In this document: positions 20,451-28,030 of the stretch, one piece after another
Layout: every line of letters begins with the position of its first letter
How positions within the stretch are numbered: position 1 is the stretch's first letter
Assembly (NCBI RefSeq): GCF_000749845.1
Contig: NZ_JQHM01000002.1
Coordinates: 434,001-498,000, forward strand
Origin: Pectobacterium betavasculorum
GTDB lineage: Bacteria > Pseudomonadota > Gammaproteobacteria > Enterobacterales > Enterobacteriaceae
Direction: 5' to 3'
DNA length: 64,000 nt
Translations under genes and position numbers: made by a program
Notes under the pieces: generated by a model
Databases searched by the model: none
Told to the model about the DNA's origin: nothing
The model's input: only the letters and a program-made list of their open reading frames with translations

Positions 20451-20806
20451 TCCATCATTACCCCCTCAAACTGTATACAGGGCGGGGAGGCTCTTTATTG
20501 TCTTCCTGTCGTGGTTTTTCCATTTAAAATTTTTCGACAATACATTCAAAGATAATAGCGCCTCTTTGGCACAAGCACCAAGGGCTATTTTATCAACGGC
20601 CATTAACCTAAAATAAATCATGCCTTAGTAATTAAAAGCATCTGAGCATGGAATTAACCAATAAAACCCATTATTCTCCGCATACTAAACGGACTATGTC
20701 AGAATGCGGAAACTCTTCGGAATCTTAACTGATACACCTTTATCTTCCCTTTGCTATTTTTATTAACAGTGTCCCACATCCTACTCACAGATAATTGGAG
20801 GTTCAG
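20451..20806. other. Intergenic region between the holin-like and second DUF2589 genes
   Basis: A 356-base AT-rich stretch without a convincing gene. A seven-base stem (TCCGCAT / ATGCGGA) around 20677-20712 and a strong GGAGG site at 20798 are the only marked features. The second DUF2589 gene may have its own promoter here. Confidence 0.4.
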
Positions 20807-21436
20807 ATGGATTCAAAATTTATTGCTTCTGTTATTAATGAATTACCGCTAGAAAATATGATTAGCGGGCCATTACAGGCAATGATTAACGCACAAGTTC
20901 AAGCCAGCAAGGCTTATACGGACTTTCTATTATCCGTATGTATTCAGAACAATAAAGCCGTCGCCATCCAATTCGATTACGATGAAACGCTTATTGATGA
21001 AAGCGGAGTCGCAAAGGGTATGATGACAAAAACGATGCGCATACCGCTTATTGCCGCGATTACCCATCCGATTATTTCTATTGAAGAAGGGACAATAGAT
21101 TTCGAGCTTGAGGTAACGCAGAGTGAGTCTTTATCCGATGACACTGGAGAAGACGGTAATCTGGCAGCTTCACTAGGCTGGGGGGCCTTCAAGGTCAAAA
21201 TGGCCGGTCGGGTATCACACAAATCGACGCAGACACGAACTACGGATACTCGCGCCAAATACAGCATTCACACACAGGTAAAACGTCAAGCAGCACCTGA
21301 AGCACTCATGCGCGTCATCGATTTTCTGACAGATGCCGTCACCAGGCCCAGTGTTCTCGGAGGGGAAATGACATCACAGACGGTGGAAAACGCAATCCCA
21401 ACAGCGCCAATAGAGCAGCAAGAAGCGTCTTCGTAA
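20807..21436 (+). CDS. DUF2589 domain-containing protein (second copy)
   Basis: A 209-residue DUF2589 protein distantly related to the one at 18924. Shared features are an early helix of the form AQVQASKAYTDFL, the strand AVAIQFDYDETLIDE followed by MRIPLIAAITHPIISIEEGT, and a late PEALMRVIDFLTDA segment. It lacks a signal peptide and membrane segments. The ATG is preceded by GGAGG four bases away. Having two diverged copies around a lysozyme/holin pair suggests they act together, perhaps as partners in an assembly, but the function of the family is unknown. It ends about 200 bases before the convergent peptidase gene. Confidence 0.78.
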   Translation: MDSKFIASVINELPLENMISGPLQAMINAQVQASKAYTDFLLSVCIQNNKAVAIQFDYDETLIDESGVAKGMMTKTMRIPLIAAITHPIISIEEGTIDFELEVTQSESLSDDTGEDGNLAASLGWGAFKVKMAGRVSHKSTQTRTTDTRAKYSIHTQVKRQAAPEALMRVIDFLTDAVTRPSVLGGEMTSQTVENAIPTAPIEQQEASS

Positions 21437-21468
21437 TCAAACGCGCCGCATCTACACAGCACATAGAA

Positions 21469-21494
21469 GGATGCCTGGCGTGTTCCTGGCATCC
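21469..21494. terminator. Hairpin between convergent DUF2589 and peptidase genes
   Basis: GGATGCC and GGCATCC form a seven-base stem with a 12-base loop in the short space between the two convergent units. There is no clear T-run, so termination is only a guess. Confidence 0.4.
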
Positions 21495-21637
21495 CAGAGG
21501 AGCAGCTAACGGCATCGTCAAGACTGCCATAGCCATTTTGTACAACCGTAGCATGGGATCAGGACGAGCTGAATTGATCGGCGGTGATAACGATAAGGAC
21601 TCTTAGGATGCAGCATGAATGGAATGTCCTTTCCTAG

Positions 21638-22114
21638 TCAGCCGCTTTTCCCTGTCAGCAATTCAATATGGCGTACAAACAGGTAGCTATGACTCCACTG
21701 GTAATGTTGCAGATAGCTTTGCTGTAGCTGTTCGTACGGTAAACAAGTCAGGCCATATAATGGATCCGCAAGCCAAACGTTATCTTCTTCATCCACACCA
21801 TAAATGACGACCAGATGCCAGCCGATGAAATATCTCATCGCCACTAATAACGGATGACCTGACTGTAGATGCGACTTGAGCTGTATTAAGGGCAGGATGC
21901 CTTCCTGCTCTTGGTATTCTAAGTGCATATGCCGCATCGCCTGCAGAGGTGAGCATACCTGATCACAATTAGCACCCAAGACTTGGCGGGCAAACTCCTG
22001 TTGCGTTGGGACAAACTGCCGCTGATAAAAGCGACCCAGTGAGATCGCTATCGCAGCCCAGCACTGCAAATGTCCCTGCTGGGCTTCAAGTATGAAAGGC
22101 AACACCCTATTCAT
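21638..22114 (-). CDS. C39-like (papain-fold) cysteine peptidase of the TOMM operon
   Basis: A 158-residue protein with papain-like active-site signatures: Gln12 with five residues before Cys18 (the oxyanion/nucleophile spacing of C39 and papain families), His100 in GWHLVVIYGV, and Asp117 in WLADPLYG. It has no transporter or ATPase domain, unlike bacteriocin ABC exporters that carry C39 as an N-terminal domain. It is the last gene of the operon, and its ATG overlaps the stop of the TPR gene (TAATG). It could remove the leader of the modified precursor, which has a GA pair just before its core. This role is inferred from context; a non-peptidase role is possible. Confidence 0.65.
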   Translation of the reverse strand: MNRVLPFILEAQQGHLQCWAAIAISLGRFYQRQFVPTQQEFARQVLGANCDQVCSPLQAMRHMHLEYQEQEGILPLIQLKSHLQSGHPLLVAMRYFIGWHLVVIYGVDEEDNVWLADPLYGLTCLPYEQLQQSYLQHYQWSHSYLFVRHIELLTGKSG

Positions 22115-24390
22115 TAGTACACCTGTATCAGCCGTTGTTCGGTCAATTGATGCAATCTATGCAAGCATTCTTCCGGGGCGATTTGCAAAAATTGGCACAG
22201 TTGATCCAGACTTCGCTCTTCCTGCACATAGTGCAATAACGCTTGCTGTCGTGAAGACAACTTTAAGGCTGGACGGTAGCGTTTAAATACGACCTGCCAC
22301 CCCTGTGGCCCATTTTGTACATAGCTGATGGCTTTGCTGTGCACCACACGAAAGCTATTGAACAGTGCATTGTGGCTGAGTTGGCGTTGACTTGATGTTA
22401 TTGCTGTAGCGCTGTTGTCTTCGACAGGAACATCATAATGCTGGCCTGCAAAAATCAGCTCCGGCACCTGCCATTTCAAACATGACCATAGCGTTTCTCT
22501 GGCTGTAGCAGGCAATTCAACGCCATATTGCTGATCGGTTAACACGCTGCAAATACCGTCAAGTTCAAGCTGCGGCAACAGCAACTGTAGTAGCCCCAGC
22601 ACCCATTGATTAAGTTGCCGACAGGTATCCCCATCAAACGGAAGTGGCACCGTATACTCTCTGCTGATTAATAGGCTGAGTCCCGGCACGCCAATACATT
22701 GCTGTGCCTGCCCTGTGTCGTTGATGCGGCCAAAGGCAATACAACGGTCAGCACTATGTACCTCTAAACCTAATTGCTGACTGCATTGTCGCAGGCTTTG
22801 CAAAATACAGGCAGAAATCTGTTCTGGGGAAGACTCTTTATTCGACAGCGGCCGGTTCAAAATGGCCTGAACCACCCGGGGAGCCAATGCCTCTGGCAGC
22901 GGGTTTGACAGCCAATGCACGGCTGTCCGGAGCCAGTAAAATAAGGCTTGCTGATGTCGTTCTTGTAAGGCCTCTAGCTGGGCCAAACAAAAATTCATAT
23001 AGAGCAAATCGCTTTCATTACGCAGTTGCTCGTTGACTGAAAAACCTTGACGATAATAGTGTTCTGCTTTTGAGAAGTTCCGCTGTTTTTTATAAATGCG
23101 AGCAAGATTAAGACAATTAATATAAGTCAGATGCCAATCCGGTGTTTGTAATAAAGCCAATTGCTGTTCAATGGATTTTTCGATCGCCAATGCTGCTTCC
23201 GAATCCCCAAGCCGCAACTGATTCAGCGCCGAAATATTCAGTAAATAAAGATACAAACGGGGGTCATGCTGTGGATCTAACAACTGACGGGCTTTGGCAA
23301 AATATGGTTCGGCTTGAGCAGGCTGACCGGTCATAACCAGTCCCCAGGCTTTGCTCTGATAAAGTGAAGCTTGCACGTCATCAGGCAGGCTGATATCAGG
23401 CAAGGCACCAGCCGCTGCGCGTGAAAAATCCATTAAAGCAATAGCAATCTTCTGTTTCTGTGCTTCAATTAATGCCTTCTGCAAAACAGATAACGGTGAT
23501 TGTTCAATCTGTTCGAGAATTAAATAAGCCAGCTCGTATCCGCCTTCAGCAAATCGTATCCCGGCTTGCTGTTGTAAAAATTCAATATCCTGTGGTTGTT
23601 GCTCCAATGCAAACACAACGTTGAGTTCATCAGGCAGCGATGGTAAACAACTAGGTTCTATCGACGTCGATGGGCGTAAATTAGGCGATAGCAACAGATT
23701 ACCGTCAGCAAGCTGTACCATTTCTGCCGGCTGTTCGAGATCGGGTTGCAGCCAGTTTGCTGACAATATGCCAGGGATGGAAAATTCTGGACGTTTTAAC
23801 GCAAAGCCGTCCTTCTGGTTGAGCTTTGATACCGGTTTATTATTGATTTTGAATTGAAAATCTTCTAATTCCGGCAGACTTGCATCAGAGCGTAATAACA
23901 AACCCAATCGGAAACCATAGGATGGCGCCGCATTTGCCAGTAGCCTGAGTAATTGCAAATTCTCACTTCCCCAGAGCTGGTCAGCGACAGGAGCAACAAC
24001 GAGGATGAACTTTCGTTGCTGTTGCGTGAATGCGGCAATCAAACGGCGCGCGAATTGATACGCCGTTATAAAATTTTGATCGCCTTCACTTTCATTATCA
24101 ATAAGCAGTCGAATAGTTTCAGCATCCCCTCCTTGCAAGGAGGCACTGCTGTACAACTCAGGCTGTACCTTGGTCGGTGAGGGGATACCCAACTGAGCTG
24201 CTAACTGATGCGCTAACCAATGTCCACGCCAGCTCCCTAAGCTCAGATCGGCAAACAGACAATCAATGCTGGCATCCTGCCAGCCGATTTGGGTTTGTAA
24301 ATCACAAAGACGGTGCCAGTGCCATACCTCAAGTAGGGGTGGCGTTATTTGACGGGTGATCACCGGCAGTTCAGTGGGCATCAGGTTCAT
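22114..24390 (-). CDS. Large TPR protein of the TOMM operon, STAND-like N-terminus, wHTH-like C-terminus
   Basis: A 758-residue protein I do not recognise as a named family. The N-terminal third resembles a decayed STAND ATPase: RKFILVVAPVADQLWG (about 127-141) followed by LQLLRLLANAAP and LGLLLRSD looks like a Walker-B region, but the acidic residue is replaced and no Walker A is visible. Tetratricopeptide-like repeats occupy roughly residues 290-500. The last 50 residues (LSSRQQALLHYVQEERSLDQ then LCQFLQIAPEECLHRLHQLT) look like a winged helix, as in RiPP recognition or PqqD-like elements. The ATG at 24390 has GGAGG upstream and overlaps the dehydrogenase gene by 20 bases. A scaffold, regulator or immunity role is possible. 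Confidence 0.6.
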   Translation of the reverse strand: MNLMPTELPVITRQITPPLLEVWHWHRLCDLQTQIGWQDASIDCLFADLSLGSWRGHWLAHQLAAQLGIPSPTKVQPELYSSASLQGGDAETIRLLIDNESEGDQNFITAYQFARRLIAAFTQQQRKFILVVAPVADQLWGSENLQLLRLLANAAPSYGFRLGLLLRSDASLPELEDFQFKINNKPVSKLNQKDGFALKRPEFSIPGILSANWLQPDLEQPAEMVQLADGNLLLSPNLRPSTSIEPSCLPSLPDELNVVFALEQQPQDIEFLQQQAGIRFAEGGYELAYLILEQIEQSPLSVLQKALIEAQKQKIAIALMDFSRAAAGALPDISLPDDVQASLYQSKAWGLVMTGQPAQAEPYFAKARQLLDPQHDPRLYLYLLNISALNQLRLGDSEAALAIEKSIEQQLALLQTPDWHLTYINCLNLARIYKKQRNFSKAEHYYRQGFSVNEQLRNESDLLYMNFCLAQLEALQERHQQALFYWLRTAVHWLSNPLPEALAPRVVQAILNRPLSNKESSPEQISACILQSLRQCSQQLGLEVHSADRCIAFGRINDTGQAQQCIGVPGLSLLISREYTVPLPFDGDTCRQLNQWVLGLLQLLLPQLELDGICSVLTDQQYGVELPATARETLWSCLKWQVPELIFAGQHYDVPVEDNSATAITSSQRQLSHNALFNSFRVVHSKAISYVQNGPQGWQVVFKRYRPALKLSSRQQALLHYVQEERSLDQLCQFLQIAPEECLHRLHQLTEQRLIQVY

Positions 24391-25195
24391 CGTTTCCTCC
24401 TGCACATAAGCCGTTCATATAGAGGATGGAGTGGTTCAGCCCGTCTAGTCCCAATAAGTTGTCTATTTTGCGGTCATAAAAACCACCAATATTGATCACG
24501 CCAAGCTGTAATGCGGTAGCAGCAAGATTAATATTCTGCGCGACATGTCCGGCCTCCAAAAGGCAGAAGCGATACCCTTTATTACGGTATTTAAAAATGG
24601 AACGTTGAAACATCCCGGTGATAAAGATGACCACAGATAGCTGTTCTGCCAGATCGCTCTGAAACTCAACTAGAGCTTGTGCCAACTCTGAATGAAAATT
24701 GCCAGGTTTGATAAAATGCAGCGCATTAAGCACCGGTGAATAGTGATAAATCCCAGCAGCCAAACCTTCAATCTGCCCTGAATGGTAAAAATACAATTCC
24801 AGTGGGTACAACGCACCACCGGATGGGACAGTCCGAAAGGGGCGCTGGACACCAGGATTATTATTGTTATCTCTAGTCTCACCATAGGCGAAATGCAGAA
24901 TAGTACGTAACTGTGTCAATGTCAGTGGCGCAGCATTAACTTTAGCTGGCGTTTGTCTTGCCTGAATAATTGCCGAGAAATCAGTGTTGATGGGTGACAG
25001 CGTTTCAGGTAACAGAATAGGTTCAAAATTTTTATACGGCAGGCTGGTATACAGGTTATTCATTTCGGCAACAATCTGCTCATTTGGCAGTGCTGCATCA
25101 TAATGACTGGTTTTGGAACTTTCATGGAATTGCTCCCAAGCCATATCAGCGGAGTCAGATTCCAGTGCGATTTTTTTCCATAAAGAATTCAGCAT
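24371..25195 (-). CDS. SagB-type FMN-dependent azoline dehydrogenase
   Basis: A 274-residue nitroreductase-fold enzyme of the SagB/ThcOx type, which oxidises thiazolines and oxazolines in a modified peptide to thiazoles and oxazoles using FMN. Visible signatures are RQTPAKVNAAPLTLTQLRTI (FMN-binding arginine region), RTVPSGGALYPLELYFY and AGIYHYSP. A later KYRNKGYRFCLLEAGHVAQN block carries the Lys/Tyr residues expected near the active site. The N-terminal docking domain is short compared with larger SagB proteins. It lies 22 bases after the YcaO gene and overlaps the next gene. Confidence 0.88.
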   Translation of the reverse strand: MLNSLWKKIALESDSADMAWEQFHESSKTSHYDAALPNEQIVAEMNNLYTSLPYKNFEPILLPETLSPINTDFSAIIQARQTPAKVNAAPLTLTQLRTILHFAYGETRDNNNNPGVQRPFRTVPSGGALYPLELYFYHSGQIEGLAAGIYHYSPVLNALHFIKPGNFHSELAQALVEFQSDLAEQLSVVIFITGMFQRSIFKYRNKGYRFCLLEAGHVAQNINLAATALQLGVINIGGFYDRKIDNLLGLDGLNHSILYMNGLCAGGNDEPDAH

Positions 25196-25217
25196 AAATG
25201 GCCTTTTTCAGCAGCGA

Positions 25218-26549
25218 TCATGGGAATGGGTGGGGGAATGGATTTCCGGTAGAGTCTGGGGCTACACCAGGAAAACCAAGTAATTGTGGCACTTGCCACA
25301 AACGTTTACCGCCCAGAGGCCTATTGTGATGTCCCATAAATAGCGGGTGATAGCCGGGGATCATCGCTCTGATGACCCAAAAACCAAGTTCACGAACATC
25401 TGGCGTCGTAATATCGCAAATCAGTGCCTGATAACCCGTCAGTTCCAACTTATTGACCATATTCTGCAAGCTGATGGCATGGGTGCTGCCGGTAAAGTCA
25501 GGCATGTCCTGAAAATCACGGAAATGGGTTGATGCATGCAGAAAATCGGCGTGTCGAGCATTCGCCGGGTTCAACCAGAAATTGACATGATCCGCTTGCC
25601 CCCAAATGTTGTTGTATTCAGGATCATCTTCCAGCCGTGGGAGCTCACCTTTCATCTGGAAAGCATATCGCTCCGTATGTGCTAATTCTTCCAATGCCTT
25701 ACGGATAGCCTCTTCAGCGCTTAACGCGACAGATGCAGCCACGACTAGCGGCACGTAGTCCGTATTGTGACGAGCAACAGCCATAACGGCCGGAATCTGG
25801 CTTTCATTACTAATATCCATCAGATACACCTGATAGCCGACAGCAGTAAAACGTTGTATTAAATCGCGATTGGTATCAGAAAGATTATCTTGCCTGATAT
25901 GGTCACGGCTCAACCTTGCTTGCCATGTGATCATGAAGCAATCTCGCTCAATGACCTCGCACAAGCCACCAATAGCCGCCTCTTCAAAACTGCAATGGCA
26001 GGACAGTCCAGTAGAAATAGGTTGTCCAATCGGCGTCTCATCTCCCCCCTTATAAAAAAAGTAGGGCACATAAACCATTGCGGCCGGTACATAAACTTGC
26101 GTGCTACTTTTTAAATGTACAGCAGGTACCCAGCGAACGGGGGATGAAGGTAGAAACGGATCAAACATGAAATCACGATGGCTATATTGTGCTGATGAAT
26201 ACAATACAAACTGCTCTGGATGCACGCAGGGGAAAGGTGCACGTTCATAACTGGTGAGCGGCATTTGCGTCTTATCGTAAATGGCCGCGCAATAACGTTC
26301 TATGGCTTCCCCAATGGTTTTGGCTAGCGCCATTTCACGACTGGCAGCGGCTCCACCACCCACCACGAAATTGCGGTACTCACAAAAAGCTTTGGTATCC
26401 GCAGCAGTACAGATGTAACGGAAAAACCTCGGCGAATCAGCTTCTACTGGGTGTTCCTGTACGTGTCCGATAATACCTGTGCGATTATCTAAAAGGTACG
26501 GCATCACATCCGTCATTCGGGATAACGGGCTTTTTAACTCAATTTTCAT
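25218..26549 (-). CDS. YcaO-domain cyclodehydratase (TOMM D protein)
   Basis: A 443-residue YcaO enzyme that uses ATP to activate backbone amides and cyclise Cys, Ser or Thr into azolines. ATP-binding signatures are visible: GEAIERYCAAI near residue 85, GLCEVIERDCFM near 198, and EELAHTERYAF. The protein ends in PFPHPFP, the Pro-rich C-terminus that completes the active site in TOMM YcaO proteins. The ATG at 26549 has AGGTG upstream and overlaps the previous gene by 11 bases; an earlier in-frame start is not supported by the family. It is expected to work as a complex with the upstream E1-like protein. Confidence 0.93.
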   Translation of the reverse strand: MKIELKSPLSRMTDVMPYLLDNRTGIIGHVQEHPVEADSPRFFRYICTAADTKAFCEYRNFVVGGGAAASREMALAKTIGEAIERYCAAIYDKTQMPLTSYERAPFPCVHPEQFVLYSSAQYSHRDFMFDPFLPSSPVRWVPAVHLKSSTQVYVPAAMVYVPYFFYKGGDETPIGQPISTGLSCHCSFEEAAIGGLCEVIERDCFMITWQARLSRDHIRQDNLSDTNRDLIQRFTAVGYQVYLMDISNESQIPAVMAVARHNTDYVPLVVAASVALSAEEAIRKALEELAHTERYAFQMKGELPRLEDDPEYNNIWGQADHVNFWLNPANARHADFLHASTHFRDFQDMPDFTGSTHAISLQNMVNKLELTGYQALICDITTPDVRELGFWVIRAMIPGYHPLFMGHHNRPLGGKRLWQVPQLLGFPGVAPDSTGNPFPHPFP

Positions 26550-27642
26550 AATCACCTGCCGTTTGCCTAATCTCGTCCCACTCTTCATCAGAGGTGATTT
26601 GTCGATAAAGGTTGACCTTAGGTAAACCATGTAAACCGCTACAGACTGGGCAACGAGGAGCTTTTAGTAGTTTCCGTCTGGTCATATTGCCAGCAAGCAA
26701 ATCAACCTCACATAGCGTTCCAACTTCCCACTGAATGTTGCTAATAAATTTCACGAGATCGAATCGCGCAACAGCAGCCAAAGTTTGCAACATCGACTCG
26801 TGGTAAGCGGCAACCTTCTGACCAGCAAAAGCGTGCTGTTCTGTGATACGGCGCTCTGCAAATCCGTTGCTATGTGAGTTTTGTCGTAATTTAAGACACG
26901 TCAAACAGGCACTTTCCTGTGGAATAACTAAAGGACCCGCATAGCCAACCATGTTTTGCAGTAACGCGGGATAGAAAGTCAGTCCCTGCCTGACCGCATA
27001 TTCATTCCAACGCTCAAGTAAAAAGAAACTGCCAAACTCTGAAGCAGCAATCACAAAACCTATTTGCGAATCATATTTCCCCGAAAAAATCTGATCTTCA
27101 CTGACAATACGATCCGCCTGCTGCTGCCAGAAGGTAATCGATAGCTGAAGCTTATCGTCAAAGAAATCAATATTTCTCAGCATAGGATCATCAACAATTA
27201 AATAATTCTGCAACCCTTCACGTTGCATTGCCTGAAGCAGAGATTTGTTAAGTTTATTAATGCCAACAAATAACCAATATTTCTGGTTTAGAGTACTGGC
27301 CACCTGTTGCTGATGTTGATTAAAATGCCAGTAAAATACTTCCTGGGCAGGTTCAACAGATAACTGTTGATTAGTAGACTCTTCATCTGTTTGCAATTGC
27401 AAAAAACGTTTTTCTAAAAGTTTTTTCAGTAGTTCTTCGACCAGTGGCTGCACTGATGCAGCAAAAAAAAGTTTCAGTTCATCAACAGAATAAGGCTGCT
27501 GCTGCAATGCTTTTTGGATTACCCGCATAATCAGCAAAACATTTAGATCTGGAATTAATATTTGCGTCAAGCCTCTTTTAAGGATGACAGAACCTTCCAT
27601 CTCAATGATCTGTATCGGTAACAGGATTAATTTTTCACTCAT
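26539..27642 (-). CDS. TOMM precursor leader-binding protein (E1-like/cyclodehydratase C partner)
   Basis: A 367-residue protein. The first 85 residues form a likely RiPP recognition element (winged helix) that captures the leader peptide. The middle shows an E1/ThiF-like fold, and four cysteines, as CLTC near residue 250 and CPVC near 335, form the usual zinc site. Such proteins present the precursor to the YcaO enzyme and stimulate it. The ATG is preceded by AAGGGAA. It is the first modification gene after the precursor and overlaps ycaO, so the complex is made from one mRNA. Confidence 0.85.
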   Translation of the reverse strand: MSEKLILLPIQIIEMEGSVILKRGLTQILIPDLNVLLIMRVIQKALQQQPYSVDELKLFFAASVQPLVEELLKKLLEKRFLQLQTDEESTNQQLSVEPAQEVFYWHFNQHQQQVASTLNQKYWLFVGINKLNKSLLQAMQREGLQNYLIVDDPMLRNIDFFDDKLQLSITFWQQQADRIVSEDQIFSGKYDSQIGFVIAASEFGSFFLLERWNEYAVRQGLTFYPALLQNMVGYAGPLVIPQESACLTCLKLRQNSHSNGFAERRITEQHAFAGQKVAAYHESMLQTLAAVARFDLVKFISNIQWEVGTLCEVDLLAGNMTRRKLLKAPRCPVCSGLHGLPKVNLYRQITSDEEWDEIRQTAGDYEN

Positions 27643-27724
27643 GGAGTTCCCTTATATGCCCAGTGAATAGCTCATAACAGAAACTGCACTACCATAAGGG
27701 GATAGTGGCAGTGCAGTATTAAGA

Positions 27725-28030
27725 TTAAGCTGCGTGCACAACCGCTACAGCGGTACAGCAGCATGGCGTACAAGAACAACAGCAGCTTGCACCGACAACA
27801 GGGCTAGTCGATGAACCATAGAGGCTATGTTTGCCAAATGCTTCCTCGATCGAATTTAAATCACGGACAGTAAGTTTTTCAGTACGAACTGTGTGATTTT
27901 TCCATGACAGCGCAAGCAAGTCGCCTTCCAGTAACTGACGTGCATCTTCAGTCAAAATAGAAGCACCATTACCTTCAAGTAAGGAGGTAATTGGATTATT
28001 AAAATCCGGATGATCTTTAATAGAAACCAT
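27725..28030 (-). CDS. TOMM precursor peptide with streptolysin S-like Cys-rich core
   Basis: A 101-residue precursor. The leader (about residues 1-80) is acidic and helical, with TEDARQLLEGDLLALSW in the middle. The C-terminus reads VVGASCCCSCTPCCCTAVAV followed by VHAA: seven cysteines within ten residues plus Ser and Thr, the kind of core that YcaO/SagB enzymes turn into polyazoles, close in style to SagA (streptolysin S). A GA pair just before the core could be the leader cleavage site. I chose the ATG at 28030 because GGAGAAA lies at correct spacing; upstream ATGs at 28045 and 28054 lack this. It is the first gene of a six-gene operon. Confidence 0.88.
   Translation of the reverse strand: MVSIKDHPDFNNPITSLLEGNGASILTEDARQLLEGDLLALSWKNHTVRTEKLTVRDLNSIEEAFGKHSLYGSSTSPVVGASCCCSCTPCCCTAVAVVHAA

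Noticed and set aside
20401-20616. 71-codon frame overlapping the end of the holin-like gene
   Set aside because: It overlaps in another frame, lacks a good ribosome site and does not resemble an Rz/Rz1 spanin or any family I know.
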